Shown here: positions 1 to 7,871 of the stretch, one piece after another | Layout of the letters: each line of letters opens with the position of its first letter | Position numbering within the stretch: the first letter of the stretch is position 1 | DNA from: Microbacterium maritypicum | Lineage (GTDB): Bacteria > Actinomycetota > Actinomycetes > Actinomycetales > Microbacteriaceae | Assembly (NCBI RefSeq): GCF_008868125.1 | Contig: NZ_WAAQ01000002.1 | Coordinates: 124,001-188,000, forward strand | Direction: 5' to 3' | Length of the DNA stretch: 64,000 nucleotides | The notes under the pieces: model-generated | Told to the model about the DNA's origin: nothing | Database searches by the model: none | Seen by the model: the letters and a program-made list of their open reading frames with translations, nothing else | Position numbers and translations under genes: made by a program

Positions 1-829
1 TCGAGCCCATCAGCACGAGGGTCGACTGGGCGTTGCGCACCTTCGGGGCGCGGAACGCGGGGACCCCGTTCGACACGGCCTCGACGCCGGTGAGGGCGGA
101 GCATCCGCTCGAGAACGCGCGCAGGATCAGCAGGATCACGGCCGCCTGCCCGAGGCTCTCCGCCTGCACCGAGAACTCGGCGCTCGAGGCGACGGGGGCG
201 TCGCCGAGGAAGGTGCGGATCAGGCCGGTCACGATCATGATGCCGACCGAGCCGATGAACACGTACGTCGGGATCGCGAAGACCAAGGAGGCCTCGCGCA
301 CCCCGCGCAGATTCACGACGATGATGAGCACCACGAAGCCGACGGCGAGCTCGATGCGGAAGGGGTCGAGCCCCGGCACGGCCGAGATGATGTTGTCGAC
401 ACCGGAGGCGACCGACACGGCCACGGTCAGCACGTAGTCGACCAGGAGTGCCGCGGCCACGATCACGCCGGGGATCTCGCCGAGGTTCTTCGACGCGACC
501 TCGTAGTCGCCACCGCCCGACGGGTACGCCTTGATGAGCTGGCGGTAGCTGAGCACGACCACGACAAGCAGCACGACGACGGCGATCGCGACGAGTGGCG
601 TGAACGACAGGAAGGTGAGCCCGCCGATCAGCAGGATCATCACCAGCTCCTGCGGGGCGTAGGCCACCGAGCTGAGGGCATCGGATGCGAAGATCGGCAG
701 AGCCATGCGCTTCGGGAGCAGCTGGTCGTCGACCTGCTGACTCGTCAGCGGTTCTCCGATGAGGATGCGCTTGGCGCGCGGCGGTGCGTCCGCGGCCTCC
801 CTGATTTCGTCTGGCACGTCGGGCGACAC
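1..829 (-). CDS. KimA-like APC-superfamily permease, N-terminal 276 residues (3' end off window)
   Basis: The first 276 residues of an inner-membrane transporter are visible; the rest lies beyond the left edge. After a hydrophilic N-terminus of about 40 residues come FASDALSSVAYAPQE and the first of at least six hydrophobic segments, then YPSGGGDYEVASKNLG and a segment with SSGCSALTGVEAVSNGVP. These blocks are typical of the KimA (YdaO) branch of APC permeases, whose Bacillus member imports potassium. Related proteins may carry amino acids, so the substrate is not proven. I chose the GTG at 829 because CAGGAGG lies just upstream on the minus strand. The gene diverges from vanZ-RDD and shares a repeat-rich control region with it. 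Confidence 0.85.
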   Translation of the reverse strand, partial: MSPDVPDEIREAADAPPRAKRILIGEPLTSQQVDDQLLPKRMALPIFASDALSSVAYAPQELVMILLIGGLTFLSFTPLVAIAVVVLLVVVVLSYRQLIKAYPSGGGDYEVASKNLGEIPGVIVAAALLVDYVLTVAVSVASGVDNIISAVPGLDPFRIELAVGFVVLIIVVNLRGVREASLVFAIPTYVFIGSVGIMIVTGLIRTFLGDAPVASSAEFSVQAESLGQAAVILLILRAFSSGCSALTGVEAVSNGVPAFRAPKVRNAQSTLVLMGS

Positions 830-846
830 TACGCCTCCTGATGGCA

Positions 847-922
847 TCCTCACGCGATCCTCACGGAATCCCTACGGTGGCATGTGCGGTCCTCACGCAA
901 TCCTTACGGGCGCGGCTACACT
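847..922 (+). promoter_or_regulatory. Tandem 11-bp direct repeats and -10 box upstream of vanZ-RDD
   Basis: Five copies of a TCCTCACGSAA-like unit start at 847, 858, 869, 890 and 901. The first three are contiguous and the last two are contiguous, with a 10-bp gap at 880-889. A TACACT box follows at 917-922, 8 nt before the GTG at 931, which suggests leaderless or near-leaderless transcription. The repeats cover the expected -35 position. An 11-bp direct-repeat period is what OmpR/PhoB-family response regulators bind, so I infer control by a two-component system. The regulator is not in the window. Confidence 0.6.
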
Positions 923-930
923 GGCACGCG

Positions 931-2019
931 GTGGAAGATCAAGTGTTGCTCGGATTCATCGCGATCGCGGTGGGCGTGGCTTTCGGCATCCTTCTGTTCG
1001 TGCCGTTCGTAGCGGTCAGCTACCGGCGGCGCGGGCGACTCGGCTTCGGGCGCACGCTGCTCTGGCTCGCGGCCCTCATCTACTTCTGGGCCATCTGGAC
1101 CTACACCCTGCTTCCACTGCCCGACCCCGACGCGATCCGCTGCGTGGGGGCGATCACCGATCCGATGTCGGTCGTGCGCGACGTGCAGAAGGCCCTCGCG
1201 GCGCCGGGGAACCCGCTGCGGCACCCGGCCCTGCTGCAGCTGGTGTTCAACGTGGTGCTGTTCGTACCGCTCGGCTTCTTCGTCCGCGTGCTCGCCGGCC
1301 GCGGCATCCTGACGGCGCTGGCCGCAGGCTTCGGTCTGTCGCTGCTGGTCGAGACCACGCAGCTGACCGGTGTGTGGGGCGTCTACCCGTGCGCGTACCG
1401 CTTCTTCGACGTGGGCGACCTCATGACGAACACGCTGGGCGCCGTCGTCGGGTGCGCAGTGGCCCTCCTCGTCCCGAGGGCGCTGCGCGGCGCGAAGGCG
1501 AGCCCCGACGCTGACCTCCCGCGTCCCGTCACCCGCGGTCGCCGGGCCCTCGCGATGCTGTGCGATGGCCTCGCCTTCGGGTTCCTGAGCGTGGGCGTCA
1601 GTGTGTCCGTGCAGCTGTGGCTGCAGTTCGTGGCCGACGATCGCGCAGCGGTGCTCGACGGCGGCCTCGCGTCCGCCGCGGGAACCATCGTCCCTTCGGC
1701 CCTTTTCCTGGTGCTGATCCTGATCAGCGGGCGCTCGATCGGTGACATCGCCGTGCAGCTGCGGTACACGGGCTCACCCCTGCCGGCGCCGTTCCCCCGG
1801 CTCCTGCGGTGGACGGGCGGCATCGGCGGGCTCAGCGCGCTCGCACTGCTGGGGGGATTCTTCGATCTCGCCTCGTCGCTCCTGATCCTCGTCGCGATCG
1901 TGATGCTGTTCACCACCCGCTTCGGGCGCGGGCTCCCCGGCGTCCTCTCCGGTCAGCATCTCGTCGACGCCCGCGCGGACATCAGGGATCCACAGCGGTT
2001 TCCGATCACGAAGCCGTAA
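931..2019 (+). CDS. VanZ-RDD domain membrane protein
   Basis: A 362-residue integral membrane protein. The N-terminal half (about residues 1-180) has four or five hydrophobic segments with NVVLFVPLGFF and LVETTQ, the pattern of VanZ-like proteins. The C-terminal half (about 200-340) holds RDD-like membrane segments. VanZ of enterococci gives low-level teicoplanin resistance; the role of most homologues is unknown. An in-frame ATG at 841 would include the repeat region, so the GTG at 931, directly downstream of a TACACT box, is the more likely start. The gene diverges from the KimA-like permease, and its stop lies 10 bp before the alarmone synthetase, so the two may be cotranscribed. Confidence 0.85.
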   Translation: MEDQVLLGFIAIAVGVAFGILLFVPFVAVSYRRRGRLGFGRTLLWLAALIYFWAIWTYTLLPLPDPDAIRCVGAITDPMSVVRDVQKALAAPGNPLRHPALLQLVFNVVLFVPLGFFVRVLAGRGILTALAAGFGLSLLVETTQLTGVWGVYPCAYRFFDVGDLMTNTLGAVVGCAVALLVPRALRGAKASPDADLPRPVTRGRRALAMLCDGLAFGFLSVGVSVSVQLWLQFVADDRAAVLDGGLASAAGTIVPSALFLVLILISGRSIGDIAVQLRYTGSPLPAPFPRLLRWTGGIGGLSALALLGGFFDLASSLLILVAIVMLFTTRFGRGLPGVLSGQHLVDARADIRDPQRFPITKP

Positions 2020-2029
2020 CGTCGAGGGC

Positions 2030-2764
2030 ATGACGACTGTTCACGTCACCGAGGACACGATCAACCAGGCCCGCGTGCTGCGCGACGAGCTGCAGCGGTT
2101 CCTGCGCGAGTACGAGTTCGGGATGCGCGAGGTCGAGACGAAGATCTCGATCCTGCGCGACGAGTTCACGCACGACCACGCGTACAACCCCATCGAGCAC
2201 GTGAAGAGTCGACTGAAGTCGCCCGACAGCATCGTCGAGAAGATCGCCCGCAAGGGCATCGACGAGCCCGACTTCGACCGCATCCGCGCAGAGATCACCG
2301 ACATCGCCGGTGTGCGCGTGACCTGCAGCTTCGTCGCCGACGTCTACCGACTGTTCGACCTGCTCACCGCGCAGGACGACGTGACCGTGCGCACGGTCAA
2401 GGACTACATCGCCCACCCCAAGGCCAACGGCTACAAGAGCCTGCACGCGATCATCGAGGTGCCCGTGTTCCTGTCGACCGGTGCGCTCTCGGTGCCGGTG
2501 GAAGTGCAGTTCCGCACGATAGCGATGGACTTCTGGGCGAGCCTCGAGCACAAGATCTACTACAAGTTCTCGAACCAGGTGCCCTCGCACCTCGTCGACA
2601 GCCTCTCGGATGCCGCGGATGCCGCCGCCGAACTCGACAGCCGCATGGAGCGCCTGCACCGCGAGGCGCACGGGGTGCCGCAGCGCCAGCTCGCCCCGGC
2701 GCCTCCTCCCGCACCGCCGGCGATCCCGGACGCTCCCACCGATCCACGGGTGGTCGGGGTCTGA
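2030..2764 (+). CDS. Small alarmone synthetase, (p)ppGpp synthetase domain only
   Basis: The 244-residue protein has the RelA/SpoT synthetase fold alone: no HD hydrolase domain in front and no TGS or ACT domains behind. Recognisable blocks are HVKSRLKSPDSIVEKI (about 57-72), DIAGVRV (about 91), HPKANGYKSLH (about 127-137) and EVQFRT (about 157). Such proteins transfer pyrophosphate from ATP to GTP or GDP and resemble RelP/RelQ. The last 30 residues are Pro/Ala-rich and probably disordered. GAGGG upstream of the ATG can serve as ribosome-binding site. The gene follows vanZ-RDD by 10 bp, which hints at an envelope-stress link; that is inference. Confidence 0.9.
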   Translation: MTTVHVTEDTINQARVLRDELQRFLREYEFGMREVETKISILRDEFTHDHAYNPIEHVKSRLKSPDSIVEKIARKGIDEPDFDRIRAEITDIAGVRVTCSFVADVYRLFDLLTAQDDVTVRTVKDYIAHPKANGYKSLHAIIEVPVFLSTGALSVPVEVQFRTIAMDFWASLEHKIYYKFSNQVPSHLVDSLSDAADAAAELDSRMERLHREAHGVPQRQLAPAPPPAPPAIPDAPTDPRVVGV

Positions 2765-2787
2765 CCGGGGCGCGCCCGCGCGAGAGC

Positions 2788-3114
2788 GTGTTGCGCGCGC
2801 AGCCGCGGTCCTGGGAGCATCGGCTGGTGGGGAGAACGCAGGAAGCCGAGGCCGTCGAGGCCGACACCGACGTCGACGAAGTCGCGAAGATCGACGAACT
2901 CGCGGGAGTCGACCGCGAACGGCAGCGGTGCGAGTGCGACCACGGCGACGACGACGGCTACCAGCCGTGCGGGCGCAAGGCGAAGTGGCGCGTCACGGTC
3001 GACTGCGTGTGCGGCGAGGGCCACCCGCGTCGGGTCGAGATCCTGTGCTCCCGTTGCATGCGCACGCTGCGGCAGTTCCAGGGACGCGAGGCCATCACCG
3101 TGCGGCGTCTCTGA
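2788..3114 (+). CDS. Small Cys-rich hypothetical protein
   Basis: A 108-residue soluble protein that I cannot assign to a family. The N-terminal half is acidic. The C-terminal half carries six cysteines in CEC, a single C, CVC and CSRC arrangements, suggestive of one or two zinc knuckles. The start could be the GTG at 2788 or the in-frame GTG at 2827, which would remove 13 residues; neither has a strong ribosome-binding site. The gene starts 23 bp after the alarmone synthetase on the same strand. The Cys spacing argues for a real gene. Confidence 0.6.
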   Translation: MLRAQPRSWEHRLVGRTQEAEAVEADTDVDEVAKIDELAGVDRERQRCECDHGDDDGYQPCGRKAKWRVTVDCVCGEGHPRRVEILCSRCMRTLRQFQGREAITVRRL

Positions 3115-3210
3115 CCTGCGGGAGCGTCTTCCGTCGATCCTCACATCCGATCGCGCCTCGGCTCCGAACAACGGGGGATCACACCGGACCCGGTGGAACA
3201 GGAGACGATC

Positions 3211-4836
3211 ATGGTGCAGCGCCGCAGTGGCAAGAGATTCCTCGTCTGGGCCGCCCTCGCGGGCGTGATCGGCGGTGGCGTCTTCCTCGCGACGGCCGAG
3301 CTGTTCGCGCTGCTCTTCGCGCGCGCGGCCAGTCCGATCCTCGCGGTCGGCGGGTTCGTGATCGACATCGTGCCGCAGCCCTTCAAGGAGTTCGCGATCG
3401 CCACCTTCGGCGAATACGACAAGATCGCGCTGCTTGCCGGCCTCGGTCTCGCGGTGTTCATCGCCTCGGCGATCGCCGGCATCCTGCAGCTGGTGCGTCC
3501 GCCGCTCGGCGTGATCGCTCTGGTGATCGCGGGCGTGCTCTCGACCGCGGCGATCGTGACCCGCGCCGCGGTGACCCCGCTCGCCTTCCTGCCGCCGGTG
3601 CTCGGAACCGTCGTGGGGTCGTTCGTCCTCGTTCTCCTGTGCCGGCGCCTGCGCGGGTGGAGGGCATCCGTGGTCGCAACGCCGGGGGAAGAGAACGACG
3701 ACACGGTGTCCGCGGACGCCGCTGAGACCGGTGCCGACCTCGCCGCTGCGGAACCTGCGCGGCCGGGGATCGACAGGCGCCGCTTCTTCGTCCTCGCCGC
3801 TCTCGCCGGAGCATCCGCGCTGGTGGTGGGTATCACGGCTCGCACGGTGAGCATGGCCGTGTCATCGGTGGAGGCGATCAGGAGCGCGCTCAAGCTGCCC
3901 TCCCCCCGCACGACGGTCACGGTGCCGGACGGCGCCGAGCTCGACATCCCCGGGCTCAGCAAGCTGTTCACCCCGAACAAGGACTTCTACCGCGTCGATA
4001 CGGCCCTCACGGTTCCCTCGATCGATCCGGACACCTGGCGTCTGGTGATCGACGGCATGGTCGACCAGCGTGTGGAGATGAGCTTCCAGGACATCCTCGA
4101 CATGGGCCTCGACGAGTACGCCATCACGCTCACGTGCGTGTCGAACGAGGTCGGCGGCGAGCTCGTCGGGAACGCGAAGTGGCTCGGGGTGCCGTTGCGA
4201 GACGTGCTCAAGAAGGCGGGTGTGAAGTCCGGCGCCGACATGGTGCTCTCGCGCAGCGTCGACGGCTACACCGCGAGCACGCCGCTGTCGGCACTCACCG
4301 ATGACAACCTCGATGCGATTCTCGCCGTCGGGATGAACGGCGAACCGCTGCCGCTCGAGCACGGCTTCCCTGTACGGATGGTGGTTCCCGGACTCTACGG
4401 GTACGTGTCGGCGACCAAGTGGCTCACGGAGCTCAAGGTGACGACGTTCGCCCAGGACGAGGCGTACTGGACGCCGCGTGGCTACAGCGCCGAGGCGCCG
4501 ATCAAGTTCGCCTCTCGCGTCGACACCCCCAAGATCGGCGAGGCGGTGGCGGCGGGGAAGATCCCGATCGCCGGAGTCGCCTGGGCGCAGTCGGTCGGCA
4601 TCGAGCGCGTGGAGGTGAGCATCGACGACGGCGACTGGGTTCAGGCCACCCTGTCGGCGCCGATCAACGACGACACCTGGGTGCAGTGGTTCATGGAGTG
4701 GGATGCCACACCGGGCACGCACTATGTCGCGGTGCGCGCGGTGAACAAGAACGGCGACCTGCAGATCCAGGAGCGGGCACCCATCGCGCCGAACGGATCG
4801 TCGGGCTGGCAGCGTTCGCTCATCCGGGTCAACTGA
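3211..4836 (+). CDS. Membrane-anchored molybdopterin-dependent oxidoreductase (sulfite oxidase fold)
   Basis: The 541-residue protein begins with about four or five membrane segments (residues 7-150), then a charged linker, then RRRFFVLAALAGASA (about 190), a twin-arginine-like motif with another hydrophobic stretch. The C-terminal 280 residues are the sulfite-oxidase-type Mo domain: TLTCVSNEVGG holds the expected Mo-ligand cysteine, and GFPVRMVVPGLYGY is the family signature. It probably faces outside and receives electrons through the membrane part, but the substrate is unknown. I chose the ATG at 3211 because AGGAG lies 8 nt upstream; an in-frame GTG at 3193 adds six residues. It heads the molybdenum block and is the only molybdoenzyme in the window. 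Confidence 0.9.
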   Translation: MVQRRSGKRFLVWAALAGVIGGGVFLATAELFALLFARAASPILAVGGFVIDIVPQPFKEFAIATFGEYDKIALLAGLGLAVFIASAIAGILQLVRPPLGVIALVIAGVLSTAAIVTRAAVTPLAFLPPVLGTVVGSFVLVLLCRRLRGWRASVVATPGEENDDTVSADAAETGADLAAAEPARPGIDRRRFFVLAALAGASALVVGITARTVSMAVSSVEAIRSALKLPSPRTTVTVPDGAELDIPGLSKLFTPNKDFYRVDTALTVPSIDPDTWRLVIDGMVDQRVEMSFQDILDMGLDEYAITLTCVSNEVGGELVGNAKWLGVPLRDVLKKAGVKSGADMVLSRSVDGYTASTPLSALTDDNLDAILAVGMNGEPLPLEHGFPVRMVVPGLYGYVSATKWLTELKVTTFAQDEAYWTPRGYSAEAPIKFASRVDTPKIGEAVAAGKIPIAGVAWAQSVGIERVEVSIDDGDWVQATLSAPINDDTWVQWFMEWDATPGTHYVAVRAVNKNGDLQIQERAPIAPNGSSGWQRSLIRVN

Positions 4837-4877
4837 GACCCGTGCGCGGTCACCCGCTCGGGCCTATGGTGGGAGCC

Positions 4878-5366
4878 ATGGGCCCGTTCCCCGCACTCGT
4901 GATCACCGTCTCGGACCGCTCGTTCTCCGGAGAACGCGAGGATCGGGGAGGCCCGATCGCCGTGGGGCTGCTGCGTGAGGCAGGGTGGCACTGCCCCGAC
5001 GCCGAGGTCATCGCCGACGGTGCGGGGTCGGTGGCGGACGCCCTGCGCCGAGCCGCCGCACGTGGCATCCGCCTGGTCGTGACCACCGGTGGGACGGGCA
5101 TCGGCCCTCGTGATCTGACACCCGAGGGGACACGGCGTGTGATCACCCGCGAGCTTCCCGGCATCGCCGAGGAGCTGCGTCGTCGCGGCCTCGCCGACAC
5201 CCCGCTGTCCGTGCTGTCGCGCGGGCTCGCCGGCATCGTCGACCCGGCGGGCATGCTCGTGGTGAACCTGCCCGGCTCGACCCGCGCTGTCGCCTCCGGC
5301 GTACCCGTGGTGCTCGGCGTCGCCGCGCACATCCTGGATCAAGTGGAGGGCGGAGACCACTCATGA
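4878..5366 (+). CDS. mogA: MogA/MoaB-type molybdopterin adenylyltransferase
   Basis: A 162-residue cytoplasmic protein of the MoCF-binding fold, which adenylylates molybdopterin before molybdate insertion. VITVSDRSFSGEREDRGGP near the N-terminus and TTGGTGIGPRDLTPEGT (about 73-89) are the family motifs, and VVNLPGS near the C-terminus closes the site. The ATG at 4878 follows GGTGGGAG; a TATGGT box 7 nt upstream would also allow a near-leaderless message. An in-frame ATG at 4866 would add four residues. Its stop overlaps the moaE start by four bases (ATGA), so the two are translationally coupled. Confidence 0.9.
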   Translation: MGPFPALVITVSDRSFSGEREDRGGPIAVGLLREAGWHCPDAEVIADGAGSVADALRRAAARGIRLVVTTGGTGIGPRDLTPEGTRRVITRELPGIAEELRRRGLADTPLSVLSRGLAGIVDPAGMLVVNLPGSTRAVASGVPVVLGVAAHILDQVEGGDHS

Positions 5367-5797
5367 ACGACGTGCGAATCGCAGCGGTATCGGAAGCGCG
5401 ACTCGATCTGGATGCACACCTGGCGGCGGTCGAAGATCCCCGGCTGGGAGCGGTGACGACCTTCGTCGGTCGCGTGCGCGACAACGACCCGGACGCCGAG
5501 ACGCCCGTAGTCGGACTGGAGTACAGCGCGCACCCCGATGCGGAGGCGGCACTGCGAAGGATCGCCCAGGAGGCCGGTGCCGGAGCGGAGGCCCCCGCCG
5601 TGGTGGCGGTGAGCCATCGCATCGGACGCCTCGACGTCGGCGATGCGGCCGTCGTGATCGCGGTCGCCTCCGAGCACCGCGCCGAGGCGTTCGAGGTGTG
5701 CCGGGCCGTCATCGAGGCGATCAAGGCAGACCTGCCGGTGTGGAAGCGTCAGCTCGAGGTCGACGGGACGTCGTCGTGGAAGGGCATCGGCGGCTGA
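5363..5797 (+). CDS. moaE: Molybdopterin synthase catalytic subunit
   Basis: 144 residues, the usual length for MoaE, which uses the MoaD thiocarboxylate to convert cyclic pyranopterin monophosphate to molybdopterin. FVGRVRDND (about 33), HRIGRLDVGDAAV (about 77) and the C-terminal PVWKRQ and SSWKG with conserved lysines identify it. It overlaps mogA by four bases. It converges with moaD, its partner subunit, which ends the opposite-strand operon 117 bp away, so the two halves of the synthase come from different transcripts. Confidence 0.95.
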   Translation: MNDVRIAAVSEARLDLDAHLAAVEDPRLGAVTTFVGRVRDNDPDAETPVVGLEYSAHPDAEAALRRIAQEAGAGAEAPAVVAVSHRIGRLDVGDAAVVIAVASEHRAEAFEVCRAVIEAIKADLPVWKRQLEVDGTSSWKGIGG

Positions 5798-5828
5798 GCC
5801 CCTCGCATCATCGCCGTTCTCGACGCGT

Positions 5829-5907
5829 CACCTGCATGAGGTTTTGCCGTATGCAGGAGGAAACGCCGGCCGGCGATCATGCAGGTGGCCGGCGGTCATG
5901 CACGTGG
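5829..5907. repeat. ATGCA palindrome region, diverged member of an intergenic repeat family
   Basis: Between the convergent moaE and moaD ends, CACCTGCAT (5829-5837) pairs with ATGCAGGTG (5879-5887) and also with ATGCAGG (5851-5857). A further TCATGCA follows near 5896. The segment TGCAGGAGGAAACGCCGG matches TGCAGGAGGATTCGCCGG near 35222 at 16 of 18 bases. Better copies of the family lie at 35238-35277 and 56504-56562. It may serve as a bidirectional terminator. Confidence 0.5.
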
Positions 5908-5914
5908 CGCGCGG

Positions 5915-6148
5915 TCAGCCGCCCGCGAAGGGCGGGAGCACGTCGATGAGCTCGGCGTCGTCGAGGGCGATGTCGCCGTCGGTGCGCACCCCGTCGACGA
6001 GCACCGCGCAGCGCGGCAGGATGTCGGCGAGAGCAGGATGCTCAGCCACGACGGCGGTCCGCAGAGCCAGGAGGGAACGTTCGCCGCGCTCCTCCTCGCC
6101 CGTCCCCGCGGCCTCTGCGGCGGCGGCGAAGTAGCGCACCCGCGTCAT
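5915..6148 (-). CDS. moaD: Molybdopterin synthase sulfur-carrier subunit
   Basis: A 77-residue ubiquitin-fold protein that starts VRYFAAAAEAAG and ends in PPFAGG; the terminal Gly-Gly is what MoeB adenylylates and what is then turned into a thiocarboxylate. It is the last gene of the moeB-moeA-moaC-moaD operon and overlaps the moaC stop by four bases. It converges on moaE, its catalytic partner. Confidence 0.93.
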   Translation of the reverse strand: MTRVRYFAAAAEAAGTGEEERGERSLLALRTAVVAEHPALADILPRCAVLVDGVRTDGDIALDDAELIDVLPPFAGG

Positions 6149-6639
6149 CGGGCATCTCCGGGGGCGGCTTCTCCGGGGCGCACCCAGTCGCCCGAGCGCC
6201 CACCCGACTTCGCCACGATGCGCACGTCTTCGATCACGACCGCGCGGTCGACGCCCTTGATCATGTCGACGACCGCCAGAGCGGTGACCGAGACGGCGGT
6301 GAGAGCCTCCATCTCCACCCCGGTGCGATCGGCGGTGCCCACCGTCGCCTCGATGCGAACGCCGTCGTCGACGATGTCGAGCTCGACGCTCGCACGGTGC
6401 ACCCCGATCACGTGCGCGAGCGGCAGCAGCGAAGGCGTGGACTTGGCCGCCTGGATGCCGGCGATGCGCGCCACGGCGAGCACGTCGCCCTTCGGCACGG
6501 TGCCGTCGCGGAGGGCGGCGATCACGTCGGTGCTGCAGCGCACGAAACCGCGGGCGGTCGCGGTGCGGACGGTCGGCTGCTTCGCGGTCACATCGACCAT
6601 GTGCGCGCGGCCGCCGGCGTCAAGGTGGGGAAAGCTCAT
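6145..6639 (-). CDS. moaC: Cyclic pyranopterin monophosphate synthase
   Basis: 164 residues, normal for MoaC, which works with MoaA to turn GTP into cyclic pyranopterin monophosphate. It opens with HLDAGGRAHMVDVTAKQ and contains PLAHVIGVH (about 77-85), GVEMEALTAVSV (about 112) and DMIKGVDR (about 131), the conserved active-site blocks. The ATG at 6639 overlaps the moeA stop and the moaC stop overlaps the moaD start, both as ATGA, so translation is coupled through the operon. Confidence 0.95.
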   Translation of the reverse strand: MSFPHLDAGGRAHMVDVTAKQPTVRTATARGFVRCSTDVIAALRDGTVPKGDVLAVARIAGIQAAKSTPSLLPLAHVIGVHRASVELDIVDDGVRIEATVGTADRTGVEMEALTAVSVTALAVVDMIKGVDRAVVIEDVRIVAKSGGRSGDWVRPGEAAPGDAR

Positions 6640-7871
6640 CCGACCAGCATGACATCGATCACATCGCCCACGGCGACGGTCTCGACCTCTGCCGGCACGA
6701 TCGCGAACGCGTGCGCACGTGCGAGTCCGCCGGCGAGATGGGATCCCGATCCGCCGGCGGTCGCAGGACGCACCGTGCGCGCGGCGAGGTCGACCACGGC
6801 CGGCAGGTACTGGCGACGTCCCGGGGGCGGCGTCCACGATGCGTCGGCGGTGAACGGCGCACGAGGGCGGTGGATCAGGGCACGCCCCTGCATCGCGAGC
6901 AGGGCGGGGCGCACGAAAACCTCGAACGACACCGCCACGCTCACGGGGTTCCCCGGCAGGCCGAACACCAGGCACCCGTCATCGAGCACTCCGAAGGCCT
7001 GCGGCTTGCCGGGCTGCATGGCGACCGCGCTGAACTCGACCTGTCCGCCGCCGTCGAAGGCCCCGCGCACGGGCTCGTAGGCCCCCGCGCTCACCCCGCC
7101 GGTGAACACGATCACATCGGCGCCGAGGGCGAGGGCTTCGGCGGTCACCGCCCTGACGGCGCCCGCCTCGTCCGGAACGCGCGCGACCAGCACCACCTCG
7201 GCATCGGCCTCGGAGACCAGCTGTTCGAGCAGGGGGCCGTTGGAGTCGGGGATGCGCCCGCGGGTGGGGGATTCCCCCGGTGCGAGCAGTTCGCTCCCGG
7301 TCGACACCACCGCCACGCGCGGAGCTCGCGTCACCGAGACCTCGGCGACCCCGGCGGCGACCGCGGCGGCCAGCTGGAAAGGACCCAGGCGCTCGCCGGC
7401 GTGCACGACCTCGTCGCCTGCGTGCAGGTCGGCCCCGCGTCGGCGCACGAACACCCCGGGCTTCGCCGGAGCGCGCAATACCCTCACCTCGTCGAGCGAG
7501 TCGGCGAGGCCACCGGCCGTGTCCTCGAACGGCACGATCACGTCGGCGTCGGTGGGGGTGGGGGACCCGGTCATGATGCGGGCGGCTTCGCCCACGCCGA
7601 GCGGGGGGTCGAGGTCGACGCCCGCGGGGAGGTCGGCGACCACGCGCAGAGTGACCGGGTTCTCCTCGGAGGCCTCAGCGACATCGCCGCCGCGCACGGC
7701 GAAGCCGTCCATCGCGGAGTTGTCGAACAGGGGGATGTCGTGGGCGGCGGCTGCGGGAGCGGCGAGGGTGCGCCCTGCGGCATCAGCCACCGGACGCGCC
7801 TCGCTCTCGATCAGGCGGACGGCATCGAGCACACGGGCGAGCTGCTCCTCGACCGTGCGGCGGCCGGTCAT
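6636..7871 (-). CDS. moeA: Molybdopterin molybdenumtransferase
   Basis: 411 residues, full length for MoeA, which inserts molybdate into adenylylated molybdopterin. PLFDNSAMDGFAVRGGD (about 46) is the N-terminal signature, VVSTGSELLAPGE (about 185) and VIVFTGGVSAG (about 245) form the MoCF domain, and GLPGNPVSVAVSFE (about 305) is the usual C-terminal block. GAGGG lies upstream of the ATG at 7871, which also overlaps the moeB stop (ATGA). It is the third gene of the minus-strand cofactor operon. Confidence 0.95.
   Translation of the reverse strand: MTGRRTVEEQLARVLDAVRLIESEARPVADAAGRTLAAPAAAAHDIPLFDNSAMDGFAVRGGDVAEASEENPVTLRVVADLPAGVDLDPPLGVGEAARIMTGSPTPTDADVIVPFEDTAGGLADSLDEVRVLRAPAKPGVFVRRRGADLHAGDEVVHAGERLGPFQLAAAVAAGVAEVSVTRAPRVAVVSTGSELLAPGESPTRGRIPDSNGPLLEQLVSEADAEVVLVARVPDEAGAVRAVTAEALALGADVIVFTGGVSAGAYEPVRGAFDGGGQVEFSAVAMQPGKPQAFGVLDDGCLVFGLPGNPVSVAVSFEVFVRPALLAMQGRALIHRPRAPFTADASWTPPPGRRQYLPAVVDLAARTVRPATAGGSGSHLAGGLARAHAFAIVPAEVETVAVGDVIDVMLVG

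Noticed and set aside
841..930. Upstream ATG at 841 as the vanZ-RDD start
   Set aside because: The extra 30 codons would consist of the 11-bp repeat region, and the -10 box at 917-922 would lie inside the gene.
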